From Bacteroidota bacterium (lineage in GTDB: Bacteria; Bacteroidota; Bacteroidia; Flavobacteriales_D; Sanyastnellaceae): DNA of 47,907 nucleotides. Below the pieces are notes generated by a model that saw only the letters and a program-made list of their open reading frames with translations, was not told where the DNA came from and did no database searches. The stretch covers positions 1 to 47,907 of the forward strand of contig JAQBTQ010000020.1 of the NCBI GenBank assembly GCA_027624855.1, read 5' to 3'. The first letter of the stretch is position 1; the number at the start of each line of letters is the position of its first letter. This document shows positions 7,686 to 17,347 of the stretch, piece after piece. Position numbers and translations under genes: made by a program.

Positions 7686-9096
7686 ATTTGCAGTCCTTTC
7701 TCCTTTGGGGATCCAAAAGATCGAGCACCGTTTTGACAGGAGCGAACGTGCTTGGTGGCATCTCAATGAACTGAGTGAGCCAATTTGCCATTCCACCATT
7801 CCACAAACCCGGACGTTCCAGAATGCGAATCTTTTTTCCATTCCAATCCTTTGTTGCTGTGAAATAGGATGACGCATCGGAAAATTGATTCAAGTCATAC
7901 GGATTTCCCGCTGCATTTTGGGTGCTACAAACCAAATCAACTGGATTGAAATGCGATCCTTTTCCGAGGAATTCCCCAGGCAATTCAGCACTTTCTACAA
8001 TGGCTGGAACAATGGCTCCATCCGATCTCTCAACCCAAAACGGACCTCCGCCAGGTTTACCCTCGTTCTTGACCATTCCTGCAACGCGGATTGGACAGTC
8101 CAATCGGCGAAGTATTTCATCATCTGATGCGTCATCTCCAATGGATTGATCGAATTGTTCCAACCAGACCAAACACTCCTTGCGCCACCCTTCAGCCTTT
8201 GCTTCAGCCTTTGCAATGAGCAGATTCCTTTCCGTAGTGCGCATCCTGCAGATTCCCAATAAAACTGCCTGTTCCTCGTTTCGAGCTTCCATTTTTCCCT
8301 TGGGCACAACGTTATCAATGTTCCGAATGAATACGTAATCCGCATTCTGGGCAACTTGATTCAGGTTCTCCAAGAGGGCACCATGACCTCCAGGCCGGAA
8401 AAGTAATTTACCAGATTCCTCCCGGACCACCTCGTTTGCATTCAAGTCCAGTGCCAACGTATCGGTGTAACCAAATTGAATCGAAGTCGTGATGTGATTA
8501 GAATGATCAAAGTTTGTTCGGATCGCTTCCTCAAAATCCGCAGGAACTGTAAAATGGACGGGCGCTCCATCCATCCATAAGCTCCATTCCAAAATATGCT
8601 CTTCGAATGAATTACGCTTCTGGCCATCCAAGTATCGATGAAATGGAATCATGCCTTTTGGTAAATGTGACCATCCATTTACTGAATCTAGCATGCGACG
8701 GGCCCCTTCCTGTCCTCGTTCTTCCAGAGGCATGGCGCTCAGATCTTGATGGTCTTTTTCCGACCAAAATGGAAATTCGAGGATGTCCTGATTCAATCGA
8801 TCCAATAGCGTTCGGGGCAACTCCCCTCGAAGCATTGAAAACATTCGTGAAGCCGCTCCGGATGCAGGAATGAATCTCATGCATCGTTGACGACGAGCCA
8901 GTCCAGCTTCTTCCAAAGCCCGATTTCGCTCTTCGACATTCAAGGCTGCGATTCCTGAACCTAGCGAACACGAGTCGATGACTTTGGCTGCTGCGCAACC
9001 ACGCATCAGCTGCTCTAACTGAAGGGTCGCATCCGATTCTCGCCAACCGCGCTTTTGAAATTCAGCCAAGTCTTGTTTGTTCCAGATGGGACCCAT
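7684..9096 (-). CDS. DUF4301 family protein
   Basis: A cytoplasmic protein of 470 residues, recognised as DUF4301, a family mostly found in Bacteroidota without an assigned reaction. Conserved blocks are FIPASGAASRMF (75-86), the FGYTDTLALD region (208-217), PGGHGALLENLN (235-246) and DYVFIRNIDNVV (253-264). The last two resemble the GHG and N-x-D-N blocks of UTP-sugar uridylyltransferases, and the first may be a nucleotide-binding turn. A nucleotide-sugar role is therefore possible but unproven. The start ATG 9096 lies 4 bases after a TATTTTTG box. A small Hpt-like gene lies upstream on the same strand, with galE beyond it in the opposite direction. Confidence 0.85.
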   Translation of the reverse strand: MGPIWNKQDLAEFQKRGWRESDATLQLEQLMRGCAAAKVIDSCSLGSGIAALNVEERNRALEEAGLARRQRCMRFIPASGAASRMFSMLRGELPRTLLDRLNQDILEFPFWSEKDHQDLSAMPLEERGQEGARRMLDSVNGWSHLPKGMIPFHRYLDGQKRNSFEEHILEWSLWMDGAPVHFTVPADFEEAIRTNFDHSNHITTSIQFGYTDTLALDLNANEVVREESGKLLFRPGGHGALLENLNQVAQNADYVFIRNIDNVVPKGKMEARNEEQAVLLGICRMRTTERNLLIAKAEAKAEGWRKECLVWLEQFDQSIGDDASDDEILRRLDCPIRVAGMVKNEGKPGGGPFWVERSDGAIVPAIVESAELPGEFLGKGSHFNPVDLVCSTQNAAGNPYDLNQFSDASSYFTATKDWNGKKIRILERPGLWNGGMANWLTQFIEMPPSTFAPVKTVLDLLDPQRRKDCK

Positions 9097-9100
9097 GGAA

Positions 9101-9108
9101 CAAAAATA
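9101..9108 (-). promoter_or_regulatory. -7 box 4 bases before the DUF4301 start
   Basis: On the minus strand TATTTTTG (9108-9101) is separated from ATG 9096 by TTCC. It exactly fits TAnnTTTG and leaves essentially no room for a 5' leader. Confidence 0.5.
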
Positions 9109-9148
9109 GCCTGCGCAAGATGAAGTCTAGCCCTTGGGCTGGATCGTG

Positions 9149-9469
9149 TCAAATGCTAACCGATCGAACGGATTCTTGGAGGACATTCCAAGCCTCACTT
9201 TCTTCAAAAGAATCTTTATCTCTAGCCCTGACATCGAGTGATTGTAATGCATCAATGGCATGATCTAGCCCCATGACACGGCAATGCGATTCCAAACGCT
9301 GAGCAGCACAGTGTGCCGTTGAAGCATCACCATTCATCATCGCATTCTTGAAAACCTCCATTAGAATGGGAGCATTTTCTATGAATCGAATGGTCAACCC
9401 TCTTGCTAGCAATCGATTTCCGTGCAAAGAATGGATGAGTTTGGGATTCGAAGAGATTGTCATGTTCAT
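9149..9469 (-). CDS. Small Hpt-like protein lacking the phospho-histidine
   Basis: The frame is open from 9592, but the part before 9469 overlaps the galE promoter and start; ATG 9469 (or 9463) gives 106 or 104 residues. The segment TIRFIENAPILMEVFKNAMMNGD, with alternating hydrophobic residues, then AAQRLESHCRVMGL and LQSLD, follows the layout of a histidine phosphotransfer (Hpt) helical bundle. There the hallmark is AAHxLKSxxxxLG. Here Gln stands where the phospho-accepting His should be, and Lys is Glu. If the match is right, this is a non-phosphorylatable Hpt-type adaptor. It precedes the DUF4301 gene by 52 bases. Family assignment is by eye; an unrelated small helical protein is the alternative. 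Confidence 0.6.
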   Translation of the reverse strand: MNMTISSNPKLIHSLHGNRLLARGLTIRFIENAPILMEVFKNAMMNGDASTAHCAAQRLESHCRVMGLDHAIDALQSLDVRARDKDSFEESEAWNVLQESVRSVSI

Positions 9470-9508
9470 ATCTACGAGTTCGACACCAAAAGGTTCCAAT
9501 CCAAACCT

Positions 9509-9516
9509 TATTTTCG
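9509..9516 (+). promoter_or_regulatory. Likely -7 box 4 bases before galE
   Basis: TATTTTCG fits TAnnTTTG with one change (C for T), and only TTGA separates it from ATG 9521. The region also has to carry the divergent promoter of the Hpt-like gene. Confidence 0.4.
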
Positions 9517-9520
9517 TTGA

Positions 9521-10552
9521 ATGGAAATGAAACAGGTCATTGTCACCGGAGGGGCTGGTTACATCGGCTCCCATACTGTGGTTGAATTGCATAATGCCGG
9601 TTTCACACCTGTCATCCTGGATAATTTCATCAATTCTGATGCCGATGTTTTGAAGGGCATCGAGGAAATTATTGGATACCCTCCGTCCTTTTTTGAAGTT
9701 GATTGCACTTCAATCATCCAACTACGAGAAGCTTTTGAAAAAATCACAGCGCAAGGAGTGGTAGAAGGTATCATCCATTTCGCTGCCTTTAAAGCCGTAG
9801 GTGAGAGCACCGAACAACCCCTGAAATATTATCAGAATAACCTCGGAAGCACCACGGCCATCCTTCAAGTGATGCAAGAGCATTCCATCAAGAATTTCGT
9901 TTTTTCAAGCAGCTGCACCGTTTATGGCCAACCTAACGTCATTCCCGTAGACGAATCCGCTCCAATCCTGGAGGCCGAATCGCCCTACGGCTTCACAAAA
10001 CAGGCCTGTGAAAGAATGATCATGGATGTGAATGGAAGTGCGCAGCCCCTCAATGCCATTCTGTTGCGCTACTTCAATCCAATTGGCGCTCATCCCTCGG
10101 CAGCAATTGGGGAATTACCCATCGGCCATCCCAACAACCTCATCCCTTACTTGACCCAGGCGGTCGCAGAATTGCGGGAACCCTTAACCGTTTTTGGTGC
10201 GGACTATGATACCCCAGACGGCACGTGCATTCGAGACTACATTCACGTCATTGATTTAGCCAATGCCCATGTTGCCGGCTTGCATTGGTTGAGCAGCCAA
10301 ACGGAAGCCTGTGAAGTATTCAATTTGGGGACGGGCAACGGAACCAGTGTTTTAGAAATCATTGAAGCCTTCGAACGCGCAAATGGAATCGCGGTTCCTT
10401 ACAAACTTGGATCAAGGAGACCTGGCGATGTTACCGCCATTTATGCAGATGTGACCAAGGCGAAAAACCTATTGGACTGGAGTTGTCAGTTCACCATCGA
10501 AGATGCACTCAGAGATGCTTGGAGATGGCAACAAAAGCTGGGCGCTGCTTAA
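9521..10552 (+). CDS. galE: UDP-glucose 4-epimerase (GalE)
   Basis: GalE interconverts UDP-glucose and UDP-galactose, supplying precursors for surface polysaccharide and galactose use. It is an extended short-chain dehydrogenase with NAD bound in a Rossmann fold. GGAGYIGSH at 10-18 is the NAD motif, HFAAFKAVGES follows near 86, FSSSCTVYG near 128-136 holds the catalytic Ser, and SPYGFTK at 154-160 holds the Tyr-Lys pair. RYFNPIGAH and GDGT-like CIRDYIHV are typical of GalE. Length 343 is normal. ATG 9521 or 9527 could be the start; the upstream box favours 9521. Its stop overlaps that of the convergent PAP2-like gene in a shared TTAA. Confidence 0.95.
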   Translation: MEMKQVIVTGGAGYIGSHTVVELHNAGFTPVILDNFINSDADVLKGIEEIIGYPPSFFEVDCTSIIQLREAFEKITAQGVVEGIIHFAAFKAVGESTEQPLKYYQNNLGSTTAILQVMQEHSIKNFVFSSSCTVYGQPNVIPVDESAPILEAESPYGFTKQACERMIMDVNGSAQPLNAILLRYFNPIGAHPSAAIGELPIGHPNNLIPYLTQAVAELREPLTVFGADYDTPDGTCIRDYIHVIDLANAHVAGLHWLSSQTEACEVFNLGTGNGTSVLEIIEAFERANGIAVPYKLGSRRPGDVTAIYADVTKAKNLLDWSCQFTIEDALRDAWRWQQKLGAA

Positions 10553-11160
10553 CCACCAAGCCCGAATACTACGGCAAAAAAGCAAACCAAAAATCCCAGC
10601 AAATAGCCGGTATAAACTTCAATGTGCCGGTGAACACCCAGCTCAATCCGGGCAAAACCTACAAACCCGGCGATGAGAATCAGGATGGAGTTCAACTCCC
10701 AAAGACTATTCATTTGCAACAATTGAACCCCCATGAGCGTTCCTAGAACGCCCCCTTGTGCGAGCATATGCATGCTGATTTTAAACCATCGGGTAATCAA
10801 CAAGGCCAAGGCTATTGAGCCCATGAGTCCCGCCCACATGTCCAGGTAAATCAAAGGAATGTAGATCGAATCATTCGACCGCAATAACAAGAAAGTCATG
10901 ACGAAATAAACCAAAACAATCATGAAAGGCGTCGATCGTTCACGACGGTTACGTATGTCCAAATCACTCAAATGCCCTCTGCGATGGAGCATGAATATCG
11001 AGATTGCTGGTGCCAAGGTATTGATCAGGACTACCACCCCCATGTAGATGAACACCTGGGGCATGGACTGCAAATCCTGATCAAGCAAAAAGACGAGGGC
11101 CAACGTCGTAATTGGCATCACAAGCGGGTGGAAAATTCCCGAAATCCACTTCGCCCACAT
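10549..11160 (-). CDS. PAP2-like integral membrane protein
   Basis: A hydrophobic protein of 203 residues with about six membrane segments. The loop LSDLDIRNRRERSTPF after the second or third segment, and HRHIEVYTGYLLGF near the C-terminus, resemble the PAP2 (lipid phosphatase) superfamily, in which H-x-x-x-D/E-V-x-x-G is the third active-site block. The other PAP2 blocks are degenerate, so catalytic activity is uncertain. Its ATG overlaps the rpoN stop in TAATG (11162-11158), so the two genes are translationally coupled. The C-terminal end meets galE tail to tail. Confidence 0.7.
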   Translation of the reverse strand: MWAKWISGIFHPLVMPITTLALVFLLDQDLQSMPQVFIYMGVVVLINTLAPAISIFMLHRRGHLSDLDIRNRRERSTPFMIVLVYFVMTFLLLRSNDSIYIPLIYLDMWAGLMGSIALALLITRWFKISMHMLAQGGVLGTLMGVQLLQMNSLWELNSILILIAGFVGFARIELGVHRHIEVYTGYLLGFLVCFFAVVFGLGG

Positions 11161-12638
11161 TAGCCTAATTCTTTTCTCAAACGAGCCACAGGAATTCCTA
11201 GCTGCTCCCGGTATTTAGCTACCGTTCTACGCGCTATATTGTAGCCTTTCGCGTTCAACAGCTGACCGAGTTTTTCGTCGGACAAAGGCTTGCGCTTGTC
11301 TTCATTTTCAATCGCTTCTTGAAGGATTTTTTTCACTTCCCTCGAGCTAACTTCCTCTCCTGTCTCTGTGGTCAAGCTTTCACTAAAAAACGATTTAAGC
11401 AAAAAGGTGCCATAAGGTGTTTGAACGTATTTGCTGTTCGCCACGCGAGAAACCGTGCTGATATCCATTTCCACTACATCAGCGATGTCTTTCAATATCA
11501 TCGGTCTCAAGTCGGTTTCATCACCCGACAAGAAATAATCTTGCTGATGCTCAACAATGGCTTCCATGGTGCGCATCAACGTTTGTTGGCGCTGCAAAAT
11601 GGCATCAACAAACCACTTAGCTGCATCGATTTTTTGTTTTACAAACGTCAGTGCATCCTTCTGTTGGCTGTTCGTTTTCGCTCCGCTGGCATAAGTCTCC
11701 ATCATTTCCTTGTACATCGGGCTGATGCGCAACTCTGGAGCATTTCGCTGATTCAGCTGAACCCTCAATTCATTGTCTTCAACGGCCAGCAGAAAATCTG
11801 GAACCACTTGGACGGCTGTTCCTCGCGAAGATTCCGCTCCAGAATTCCCAGGCTTGGGATTCAGTTGGGTGATTTCCGCTAAAGCATCTTTCAAAACTTC
11901 TTCATCAATGTCCAACCGTTTTTGAATTCGACTGAAGTGTTTCTTTGAAAAGGCCTCAAAATGAAATTCTAAGATTTCCAACGCAAGTCGCTGCGAAATC
12001 CGCCTAGAAAGTTTGCTTCCATTCGCCACATTCGAATCAAATTTTCGCTTCAATTGAAGTTGCAGGCATTCGCGCAAATCCCGCGCTCCTACACCTGCTG
12101 GATCGAGGGACTGGACCAACTCCAACGCTTTTTCCAATTCATCCACCTCCACCACTACCCCTTCTGTAAAAGCAAGGTCATTGACAATGCTCTCCAAATC
12201 CCGTCGCAGGTATCCCGCCTCATCCAAGTTTCCAATGATTTGGTCCGCAAGTGAACGCAAGGACTCGGTTGCATCCAGCAGTCCAAGTTGGGACCTCAAT
12301 CGTTCGAAAAAGGAAGTTCCTCCAGAAAAAGGAATGGACTTGTCCTCTACATCTGCACCGTGATTCGAAACGCTCGTTCGATAATCCGGAGTTTCATCAT
12401 CGAGGTACTCATTGAAATCAAAATCTTCGAGCGATTCATTGGAATCCTCGGATTGGCCTTCTTCAAATTCCTCTTCCCATTCATTTTCTTGACCTTCTTC
12501 TAGTGCAGGGTTGGCCTCCAACTCTTCCTTGATGCGAACTTCCAACTCCGTCGTTGGCAACTGCAAAAGCTTCATCAACTGAATCTGCTGAGGCGAGAGC
12601 TTTTGAAGCAGTTTCTGTTGAAGGCTTTGTTTCAGCAT
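11160..12638 (-). CDS. rpoN: RNA polymerase sigma-54 factor (RpoN)
   Basis: RpoN directs core RNA polymerase to -24/-12 promoters that require an AAA+ activator. The N-terminal activator-interacting region I is clear: LKQSLQQKLLQKLSPQQIQL and a Gln/Leu-rich continuation. An acidic region II spans about residues 45-90. The core-binding and DNA-binding domains follow. The C-terminal RpoN box reads ARRTVAKYREQLGIP, and the helix-turn-helix contains ISTVSRVANSKYVQTPYGTFLLK. Length 492 is standard. It begins 12 bases after the end of asnS, with a TAACTTCG box overlapping the asnS stop. No sigma-54 activator is encoded in the window. Confidence 0.97.
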   Translation of the reverse strand: MLKQSLQQKLLQKLSPQQIQLMKLLQLPTTELEVRIKEELEANPALEEGQENEWEEEFEEGQSEDSNESLEDFDFNEYLDDETPDYRTSVSNHGADVEDKSIPFSGGTSFFERLRSQLGLLDATESLRSLADQIIGNLDEAGYLRRDLESIVNDLAFTEGVVVEVDELEKALELVQSLDPAGVGARDLRECLQLQLKRKFDSNVANGSKLSRRISQRLALEILEFHFEAFSKKHFSRIQKRLDIDEEVLKDALAEITQLNPKPGNSGAESSRGTAVQVVPDFLLAVEDNELRVQLNQRNAPELRISPMYKEMMETYASGAKTNSQQKDALTFVKQKIDAAKWFVDAILQRQQTLMRTMEAIVEHQQDYFLSGDETDLRPMILKDIADVVEMDISTVSRVANSKYVQTPYGTFLLKSFFSESLTTETGEEVSSREVKKILQEAIENEDKRKPLSDEKLGQLLNAKGYNIARRTVAKYREQLGIPVARLRKELG

Positions 12639-12644
12639 GATGAG

Positions 12645-12652
12645 CGAAGTTA
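12645..12652 (-). promoter_or_regulatory. Possible -7 box before rpoN
   Basis: On the minus strand TAACTTCG (12652-12645) fits TAnnTTTG with one change. It begins with the TAA stop codon of asnS and ends 6 bases before the rpoN ATG at 12638. rpoN may thus have its own leaderless transcript besides readthrough from asnS. Confidence 0.35.
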
Positions 12653-14080
12653 AAATTCTGCGTTTTGCGGTGTTCTTGGGAAAGGAATGACGTCCCGAAT
12701 GTTGGTCATTCCTGTCACATACATAACCAGTCTTTCAAAACCCATGCCAAAACCGCTGTGGATCGCTGAACCAAATCGACGGGTATCGAGGTACCACCAC
12801 ACATGATCTTCGGGAATATTGAATTCCGCACACTTCGCTTGCAGACGATCCAAGCGCTCTTCACGTTGACTACCGCCAATGATTTCACCAATTCCTGGCA
12901 CCAACACATCCATTGCGGCCACCGTTTTCCCGTCATCGTTTTGACGCATATAAAAGGCTTTAATCTGAGCTGGGTAATCCGTTATGATGACAGGACCGCC
13001 GAAGTGCTTTTCGACCAACCAGCGCTCATGCTCACTCTGTAAGTCAATACCCCATTCTACAGGATATTTGAATTTCTTCTTTTTGAATGGCTTGGACTGC
13101 CGCAACAAATCGATGGCTTCCGTGTACGTCACATGCTGAAAAGGTGCATCTACAACCGCCTGCAAACGTGCGCGCAGCGGCTGATCATGCCGTTGATCTT
13201 GAGGAAGCTGTTTTTCGGATTCGATTTCACGATTCTCCAAAAACTCCAAGTCTTCATCGCACGTTGCTAAGGCATCACGAAGTATGAACTTAAGGCAATC
13301 CTCCGCCAACCGCATATTGCTTGCTAGGTCTGCAAAAGCCACCTCGGGCTCAATCATCCAAAATTCTGCCAAGTGCCTGGAAGTGTTGGAATTTTCCGCG
13401 CGAAAAGTGGGGCCAAATGTATAAACCTGGCCCAGTGCCATGGCGCCCAGCTCTGCTTCCAATTGCCCGCTTACGGTCAGGTTGGCCGTCTTCCCAAAAA
13501 AGTCCTCCGCAAAATCAACGTGTCCCTCTGCATTTTTGGGGACATCGTTTAAGTCAAGGGTGGTCACCTGAAACATTTCGCCTGCTCCTTCTGCATCACT
13601 TCCCGTTATAATAGGGGTGTGCATTTGAAAAAACCCTTGTTCGGTAAAAAACCGGTGTACAGCAAAATTGAGTGCGTGCCGCACGCGAAAAACCGCACCA
13701 AATGTGCTCGTTCTGAATCGCAAATGGGCCTTTTCCCGCAAAAATTCCATGGTGTGACGTTTCATTTGAATGGGAAACGTCTCAGGATTCGCATCACCGA
13801 GGATGTCCAATTCCGAAACCCTCAGTTCTGTAGATTGTCCTTTGCCTTGTGAAGCCTCCAACATACCCCTCGCTCGAATTGCCGCTCCGGTTGTCAATCG
13901 TTTTTTAATGGAATCTGGCGTCGAATCGCGATCGATGACCAATTGCAAGTTTCCTAGACAAGAACCATCATTCAAGGCGATAAACTGATCATTTCTAAAC
14001 GTTCGAACCCATCCCATCACCCAAAATTCTTTTCCCACTTGCGCTTCACTGCGCAGGTTCACAATGCGTTCTCTCTGCAT
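12650..14080 (-). CDS. asnS: Asparaginyl-tRNA synthetase (AsnS)
   Basis: AsnS charges tRNA-Asn with asparagine in the cytoplasm. The N-terminal OB-fold anticodon domain covers about residues 1-110 ([25 protein letters not shown]). The class II catalytic core follows: motif 1 near [18 protein letters not shown] and [16 protein letters not shown], motif 2 [21 protein letters not shown], and motif 3 [21 protein letters not shown] with VIPFPRTP. The length of 476 fits Bacteroidota AsnS. It starts at ATG 14080, about 65 bases after the LolD-type gene, and is read toward rpoN. Confidence 0.97.
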   Translation of the reverse strand: MQRERIVNLRSEAQVGKEFWVMGWVRTFRNDQFIALNDGSCLGNLQLVIDRDSTPDSIKKRLTTGAAIRARGMLEASQGKGQSTELRVSELDILGDANPETFPIQMKRHTMEFLREKAHLRFRTSTFGAVFRVRHALNFAVHRFFTEQGFFQMHTPIITGSDAEGAGEMFQVTTLDLNDVPKNAEGHVDFAEDFFGKTANLTVSGQLEAELGAMALGQVYTFGPTFRAENSNTSRHLAEFWMIEPEVAFADLASNMRLAEDCLKFILRDALATCDEDLEFLENREIESEKQLPQDQRHDQPLRARLQAVVDAPFQHVTYTEAIDLLRQSKPFKKKKFKYPVEWGIDLQSEHERWLVEKHFGGPVIITDYPAQIKAFYMRQNDDGKTVAAMDVLVPGIGEIIGGSQREERLDRLQAKCAEFNIPEDHVWWYLDTRRFGSAIHSGFGMGFERLVMYVTGMTNIRDVIPFPRTPQNAEF

Positions 14081-14145
14081 GGCACTATCAAAAAATTACA
14101 ATCGACAAAAAACTCAATGCAAAGAAACGGCACGAACGGCTCAAT

Positions 14146-14826
14146 TTATGCATTGTCTGCTTCCACTTTTCCATCTCGAAGCCGCACGATTCGTTGCGCG
14201 CACGCGGCAATGTCTTCCTCATGCGTAACCAAAATAACCGTATTTCCAGCTTGTTGAATGGCTCCAAATAAACCCATGATTTCCATGGATGTTGATGTAT
14301 CCAAATTCCCTGTAGGCTCGTCTGCCAAGATGATCGAAGGTTTATTGACAAGTGCGCGAGCAACCGCCACGCGCTGTCGCTGGCCGCCACTTAGCTCGTT
14401 GGGTTTGTGCACCATTCGGTCCTTCAACCCCACCATCTCCAAAACCTCCTCTGCCCGCTCGATCCGCTGCTTTTTGGACATTCCAGCATAAATAAGCGGC
14501 AACGCTACATTTTCAAGTGCGGAGTAACGCGGGAGCAGATTGAATGTCTGGAAAACAAATCCAATCTCTCGGTTCCGAATCTCAGCCAAAGCGTTTTCAT
14601 CCAATCGCGCTACGTTTTGTCCATTTAAATGATACGAGCCCGATGTGGGAGAATCCAGACAACCCAGCACGTTCATCAACGTAGACTTACCGCTGCCCGA
14701 AGGCCCCATCAAAGCCACATATTCATTTTGATCAATGCGCAAATCCAATCCATCCAACGCATGGACCTCTTGCGTGCCAATCTGATAGGTCTTACGCAAC
14801 CCTTCGATTTGAATAAGTGTTTTCAC
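14146..14826 (-). CDS. LolD/MacB-type ABC transporter ATP-binding protein
   Basis: A 226-residue ATPase from the proposed GTG start at 14826. Walker [10 protein letters not shown] is at 41-49, the Q-loop in [18 protein letters not shown], the signature [15 protein letters not shown], Walker [12 protein letters not shown] and the H-loop [26 protein letters not shown] is characteristic of the LolD/MacB/FtsE group, which powers lipoprotein release or peptide and antibiotic export. The frame extends to an ATG at 14901, but those extra 25 codons overlap the divergent gene's start and do not resemble the family. A perfect TAACTTTG box 5 bases before the GTG supports 14826. No permease is adjacent. 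Confidence 0.88.
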   Translation of the reverse strand: MKTLIQIEGLRKTYQIGTQEVHALDGLDLRIDQNEYVALMGPSGSGKSTLMNVLGCLDSPTSGSYHLNGQNVARLDENALAEIRNREIGFVFQTFNLLPRYSALENVALPLIYAGMSKKQRIERAEEVLEMVGLKDRMVHKPNELSGGQRQRVAVARALVNKPSIILADEPTGNLDTSTSMEIMGLFGAIQQAGNTVILVTHEEDIAACAQRIVRLRDGKVEADNA

Positions 14827-14831
14827 TGTAG

Positions 14832-14839
14832 CAAAGTTA
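14832..14839 (-). promoter_or_regulatory. -7 box 5 bases before the LolD-type gene's GTG
   Basis: TAACTTTG on the minus strand (14839-14832) matches TAnnTTTG exactly. Five bases separate it from GTG 14826. It decides the start codon, because the upstream ATG at 14901 would lie before the transcript start. Confidence 0.55.
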
Positions 14840-14909
14840 GACTGCGAATTGCAATGGGCACTGTTCAATTCTTCAACTTGATTATGGTCGTGCCCAAGCA
14901 TTGATTCGT

Positions 14910-17207
14910 ATGTTTACAAGGAATAGGTTTCTCATGCTCATGAAATCAGGTTTTCGCACGTTATTCATCGTCTTGAGTTGGCTGGCAATGTCCCCCCAAA
15001 TTCAGACTTCCAATGCGCAAGTAATTGTAGATGAGACTTTAACAGCTCAACAAGTGGTCGAAACCATTTTGCTTGGAGAGGGAGTTGAAATCTTTAACAT
15101 CACTTACTCAGGAGACCTGGATCAAATTGGATCTTTCGACGCGAACAACTCAAACATACTCATCGAAAATGGCATGATCATGGCAACGGGAAGTTGCACC
15201 AATGTCATTGGCCCAAATAATTCTGGAAGTTCAACTACCGGCGGCGGCAATTTTGGGGTCAATGACCCCGACTTGGATCAGCTTTCTACGTTTAACACCA
15301 ATGATGCGGCAGTTCTCGAATTCGATTTCATTCCCACGGGAGATTCATTGAGCTTCAACTACAGCTTTGGAAGTGATGAATACAACGAATACGTCTGCGG
15401 TTCTGTGAATGATGCGTTTGGGTTCTTCTTGAGCGGACCTGGCATCAATGGTCCATACAGCAACAATGCAATCAATTTGGCCATTATTCCCAATACCGAT
15501 GGAACCCCAGTAACCATTAATTCAGTGAATAATGGAAATGTGGGGTCTGCGGGCATTGCGAGCAATTGTGCTCAAGTGGATCCGAACTGGACGCAAAACA
15601 CGGCTTACTACATCGACAATGCAACCAACAGCGATCCCAATGCAACCCAGCTCGATGGATTCACGGTGGTTTTAAAAGCCGAGGCTTCAGTGCAATGCGG
15701 GCAAACTTATCATATCAAGATTGCCATTGCCGACGCTGGGGACACAGCCTTCGACAGTGCCGTATTCATCGAAGGCGGATCGTTCTCTTCAAACGCATTC
15801 GATATTGTTGCCACAGCTTCTATCTCTGGCAATCAGATTTTCGGAGGAGATACAACGGTTGTTGAAACCTGCAACGATGCTATTTTCGAAGTGGTTCGGC
15901 CCGTCGCAAATGTTGCTGACACGCTGAACGTCACCATCTCAGGAACAGCGACCAATGGGGTTGATTACGAAACCATCGACCCAGAAGTGATCATGGAAGT
16001 TGGCCAGTTTTCCTATCAAATCCCATTGAATGTCATCCCTGACGCAGAAGTTGAAGGCCCTGAAACCGTAACAATCGAATACCTCTATGTAAACCTATGT
16101 GGAGATTCCGTTTTGCGATCTGCAACCTTGGTCATCCAAGATTTTGAACCGGCCGTGCTGGAATATGAAAACCCCGTTGGCATATGCAATGGTGAAGCCA
16201 TCCTTGAAGTAGACCCAGTAGGAGGGTTTGGCCCCTTTACGTTCCAATGGAGCACCGATCCAAACGACACCCTGGCTGTCAATGTGATCCAAACCAACAC
16301 ACCGGGATCCGCACAAGTCACGGTCGCAGATGTTTGTGGAAATGAACAAGTCGCAACCATTTCATACACCATGCCGCCCGAGTTGGTAGTGTATGCTGAA
16401 CAAACGAATGTTCCGCTATGCCCAGGCGATGACGCCATTTTAGAAGCTGGCATCAGCACGGGTGTTGGCCCGTTCACTTATGACTGGTCAAGTGGTGGCA
16501 ATGGTGCAAATGAAACCGTCAATTTCGACGCCACCCAGGTGGTTACTTTGACCGTAACGGATGCCTGTGGCATAGAAGATTCATTTGACGTTGAAGTTGA
16601 ATACCCGGCTTGGGACCCAATAGAAGGAAACGACCCTGAGGTTTGTTTGGGCATTTTGGGAGACCTGAATTTGACAGGAGGAACAGGTGAAGTGGACATC
16701 GTTGGTAACTGGGTCGGTCAGTACAACTTTTACACTTGGCAATATTCCAATTACAACTCGAATGGGATTCCACAAGATTCCGCATTTGTTCTGGTCGATG
16801 CGACGCTGGACTCCCTGGCCGTATTCATTGGACCCAGTGGTAATTTTGAAGCCGGATTGACCCAAGGCTCAATGGAAGTGATCGTCATTGACCTGTGCGG
16901 ATCTGAGGCGATTTTCGAAGTTTCGGTCATCGCATGTGATACCGAGATTCCCAATGTTTTCTCTCCCAATGCAGATTCTTGGAATGATTTCTTCCGAATT
17001 CCTGGCATCGAAGGCTTTCCGAATTCATCCATCGAAATTTACAACCGTTGGGGCAACTTGATTTATCAAAGCCTTGATTACAAAGGAGGATGGGACGGTC
17101 GAATCAATAACGAACCGGTTTCAGAAGGAACTTATTATTACATTTTCCGCCGTTCTGACGGCGAAAATTTCCATGGGCCGTTGACCATCACACGGAAACG
17201 CAGGTAA
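14910..17207 (+). CDS. Large cell-surface protein, choice-of-anchor L domain and T9SS type B sorting domain
   Basis: ATG 14910 is preferred over the TTG at 14901; ATG 14934 or 14940 are also possible and would leave a tidier signal peptide ([19 protein letters not shown], cleaved near SNAQ). The product has 765 residues. Residues about 45-295 are a choice-of-anchor L domain, with [31 protein letters not shown] and [17 protein letters not shown]. Residues 300-415 look Calx-beta-like ([26 protein letters not shown]). Two PKD/Ig-like modules follow, about 420-490 and 495-567. The last 85 residues are the gliding-motility-associated CHU_C (type B) sorting domain: [49 protein letters not shown]. 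Surface attachment via T9SS is inferred. Confidence 0.9.
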   Translation: MFTRNRFLMLMKSGFRTLFIVLSWLAMSPQIQTSNAQVIVDETLTAQQVVETILLGEGVEIFNITYSGDLDQIGSFDANNSNILIENGMIMATGSCTNVIGPNNSGSSTTGGGNFGVNDPDLDQLSTFNTNDAAVLEFDFIPTGDSLSFNYSFGSDEYNEYVCGSVNDAFGFFLSGPGINGPYSNNAINLAIIPNTDGTPVTINSVNNGNVGSAGIASNCAQVDPNWTQNTAYYIDNATNSDPNATQLDGFTVVLKAEASVQCGQTYHIKIAIADAGDTAFDSAVFIEGGSFSSNAFDIVATASISGNQIFGGDTTVVETCNDAIFEVVRPVANVADTLNVTISGTATNGVDYETIDPEVIMEVGQFSYQIPLNVIPDAEVEGPETVTIEYLYVNLCGDSVLRSATLVIQDFEPAVLEYENPVGICNGEAILEVDPVGGFGPFTFQWSTDPNDTLAVNVIQTNTPGSAQVTVADVCGNEQVATISYTMPPELVVYAEQTNVPLCPGDDAILEAGISTGVGPFTYDWSSGGNGANETVNFDATQVVTLTVTDACGIEDSFDVEVEYPAWDPIEGNDPEVCLGILGDLNLTGGTGEVDIVGNWVGQYNFYTWQYSNYNSNGIPQDSAFVLVDATLDSLAVFIGPSGNFEAGLTQGSMEVIVIDLCGSEAIFEVSVIACDTEIPNVFSPNADSWNDFFRIPGIEGFPNSSIEIYNRWGNLIYQSLDYKGGWDGRINNEPVSEGTYYYIFRRSDGENFHGPLTITRKRR

Positions 17208-17315
17208 CCTGCCGTCGACTCCGCATATTTTGAATTCGAACTTCTGATTGCCTGGCAACATTCCTATCAGAATGTCCGCTTCCCATTCTCAGCTGAACCC
17301 TTCTCAATCCAGCCA

Positions 17316-17343
17316 ATAAAAAATCCCACTGGTGAGTGGGATT
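17316..17343 (-). terminator. Terminator of tRNA-Val
   Basis: On the minus strand AATCCCACT, loop CACC and AGTGGGATT form a 9-bp stem (17343-17322), followed by a T-run ending near 17316. It begins five bases after the tRNA 3' end. On the plus strand it may also end the surface-protein transcript from upstream. Confidence 0.88.
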
Positions 17344-17347
17344 GAAG

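Noticed and set aside
9470-9592. N-terminal extension of the Hpt-like frame up to 9592
   Set aside because: These 41 codons overlap the galE start and its promoter and do not resemble the domain; ATG 9469 is preferred.
11319-11882. 187-codon open frame on the plus strand inside rpoN
   Set aside because: It is antisense to intact, strongly conserved rpoN; its translation shows no domain or signal, and no promoter box precedes it.
14827-14901. N-terminal extension of the LolD-type ATPase to ATG 14901
   Set aside because: The 25 residues do not fit the family, they abut the divergent gene's start, and a perfect promoter box lies just before GTG 14826.
17240-17275. TTCTGAT...ATCAGAA inverted repeat after the surface-protein gene
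   Set aside because: The loop is about 17 bases and no T-run follows; the tRNA-Val terminator downstream is a better candidate for ending that transcript.
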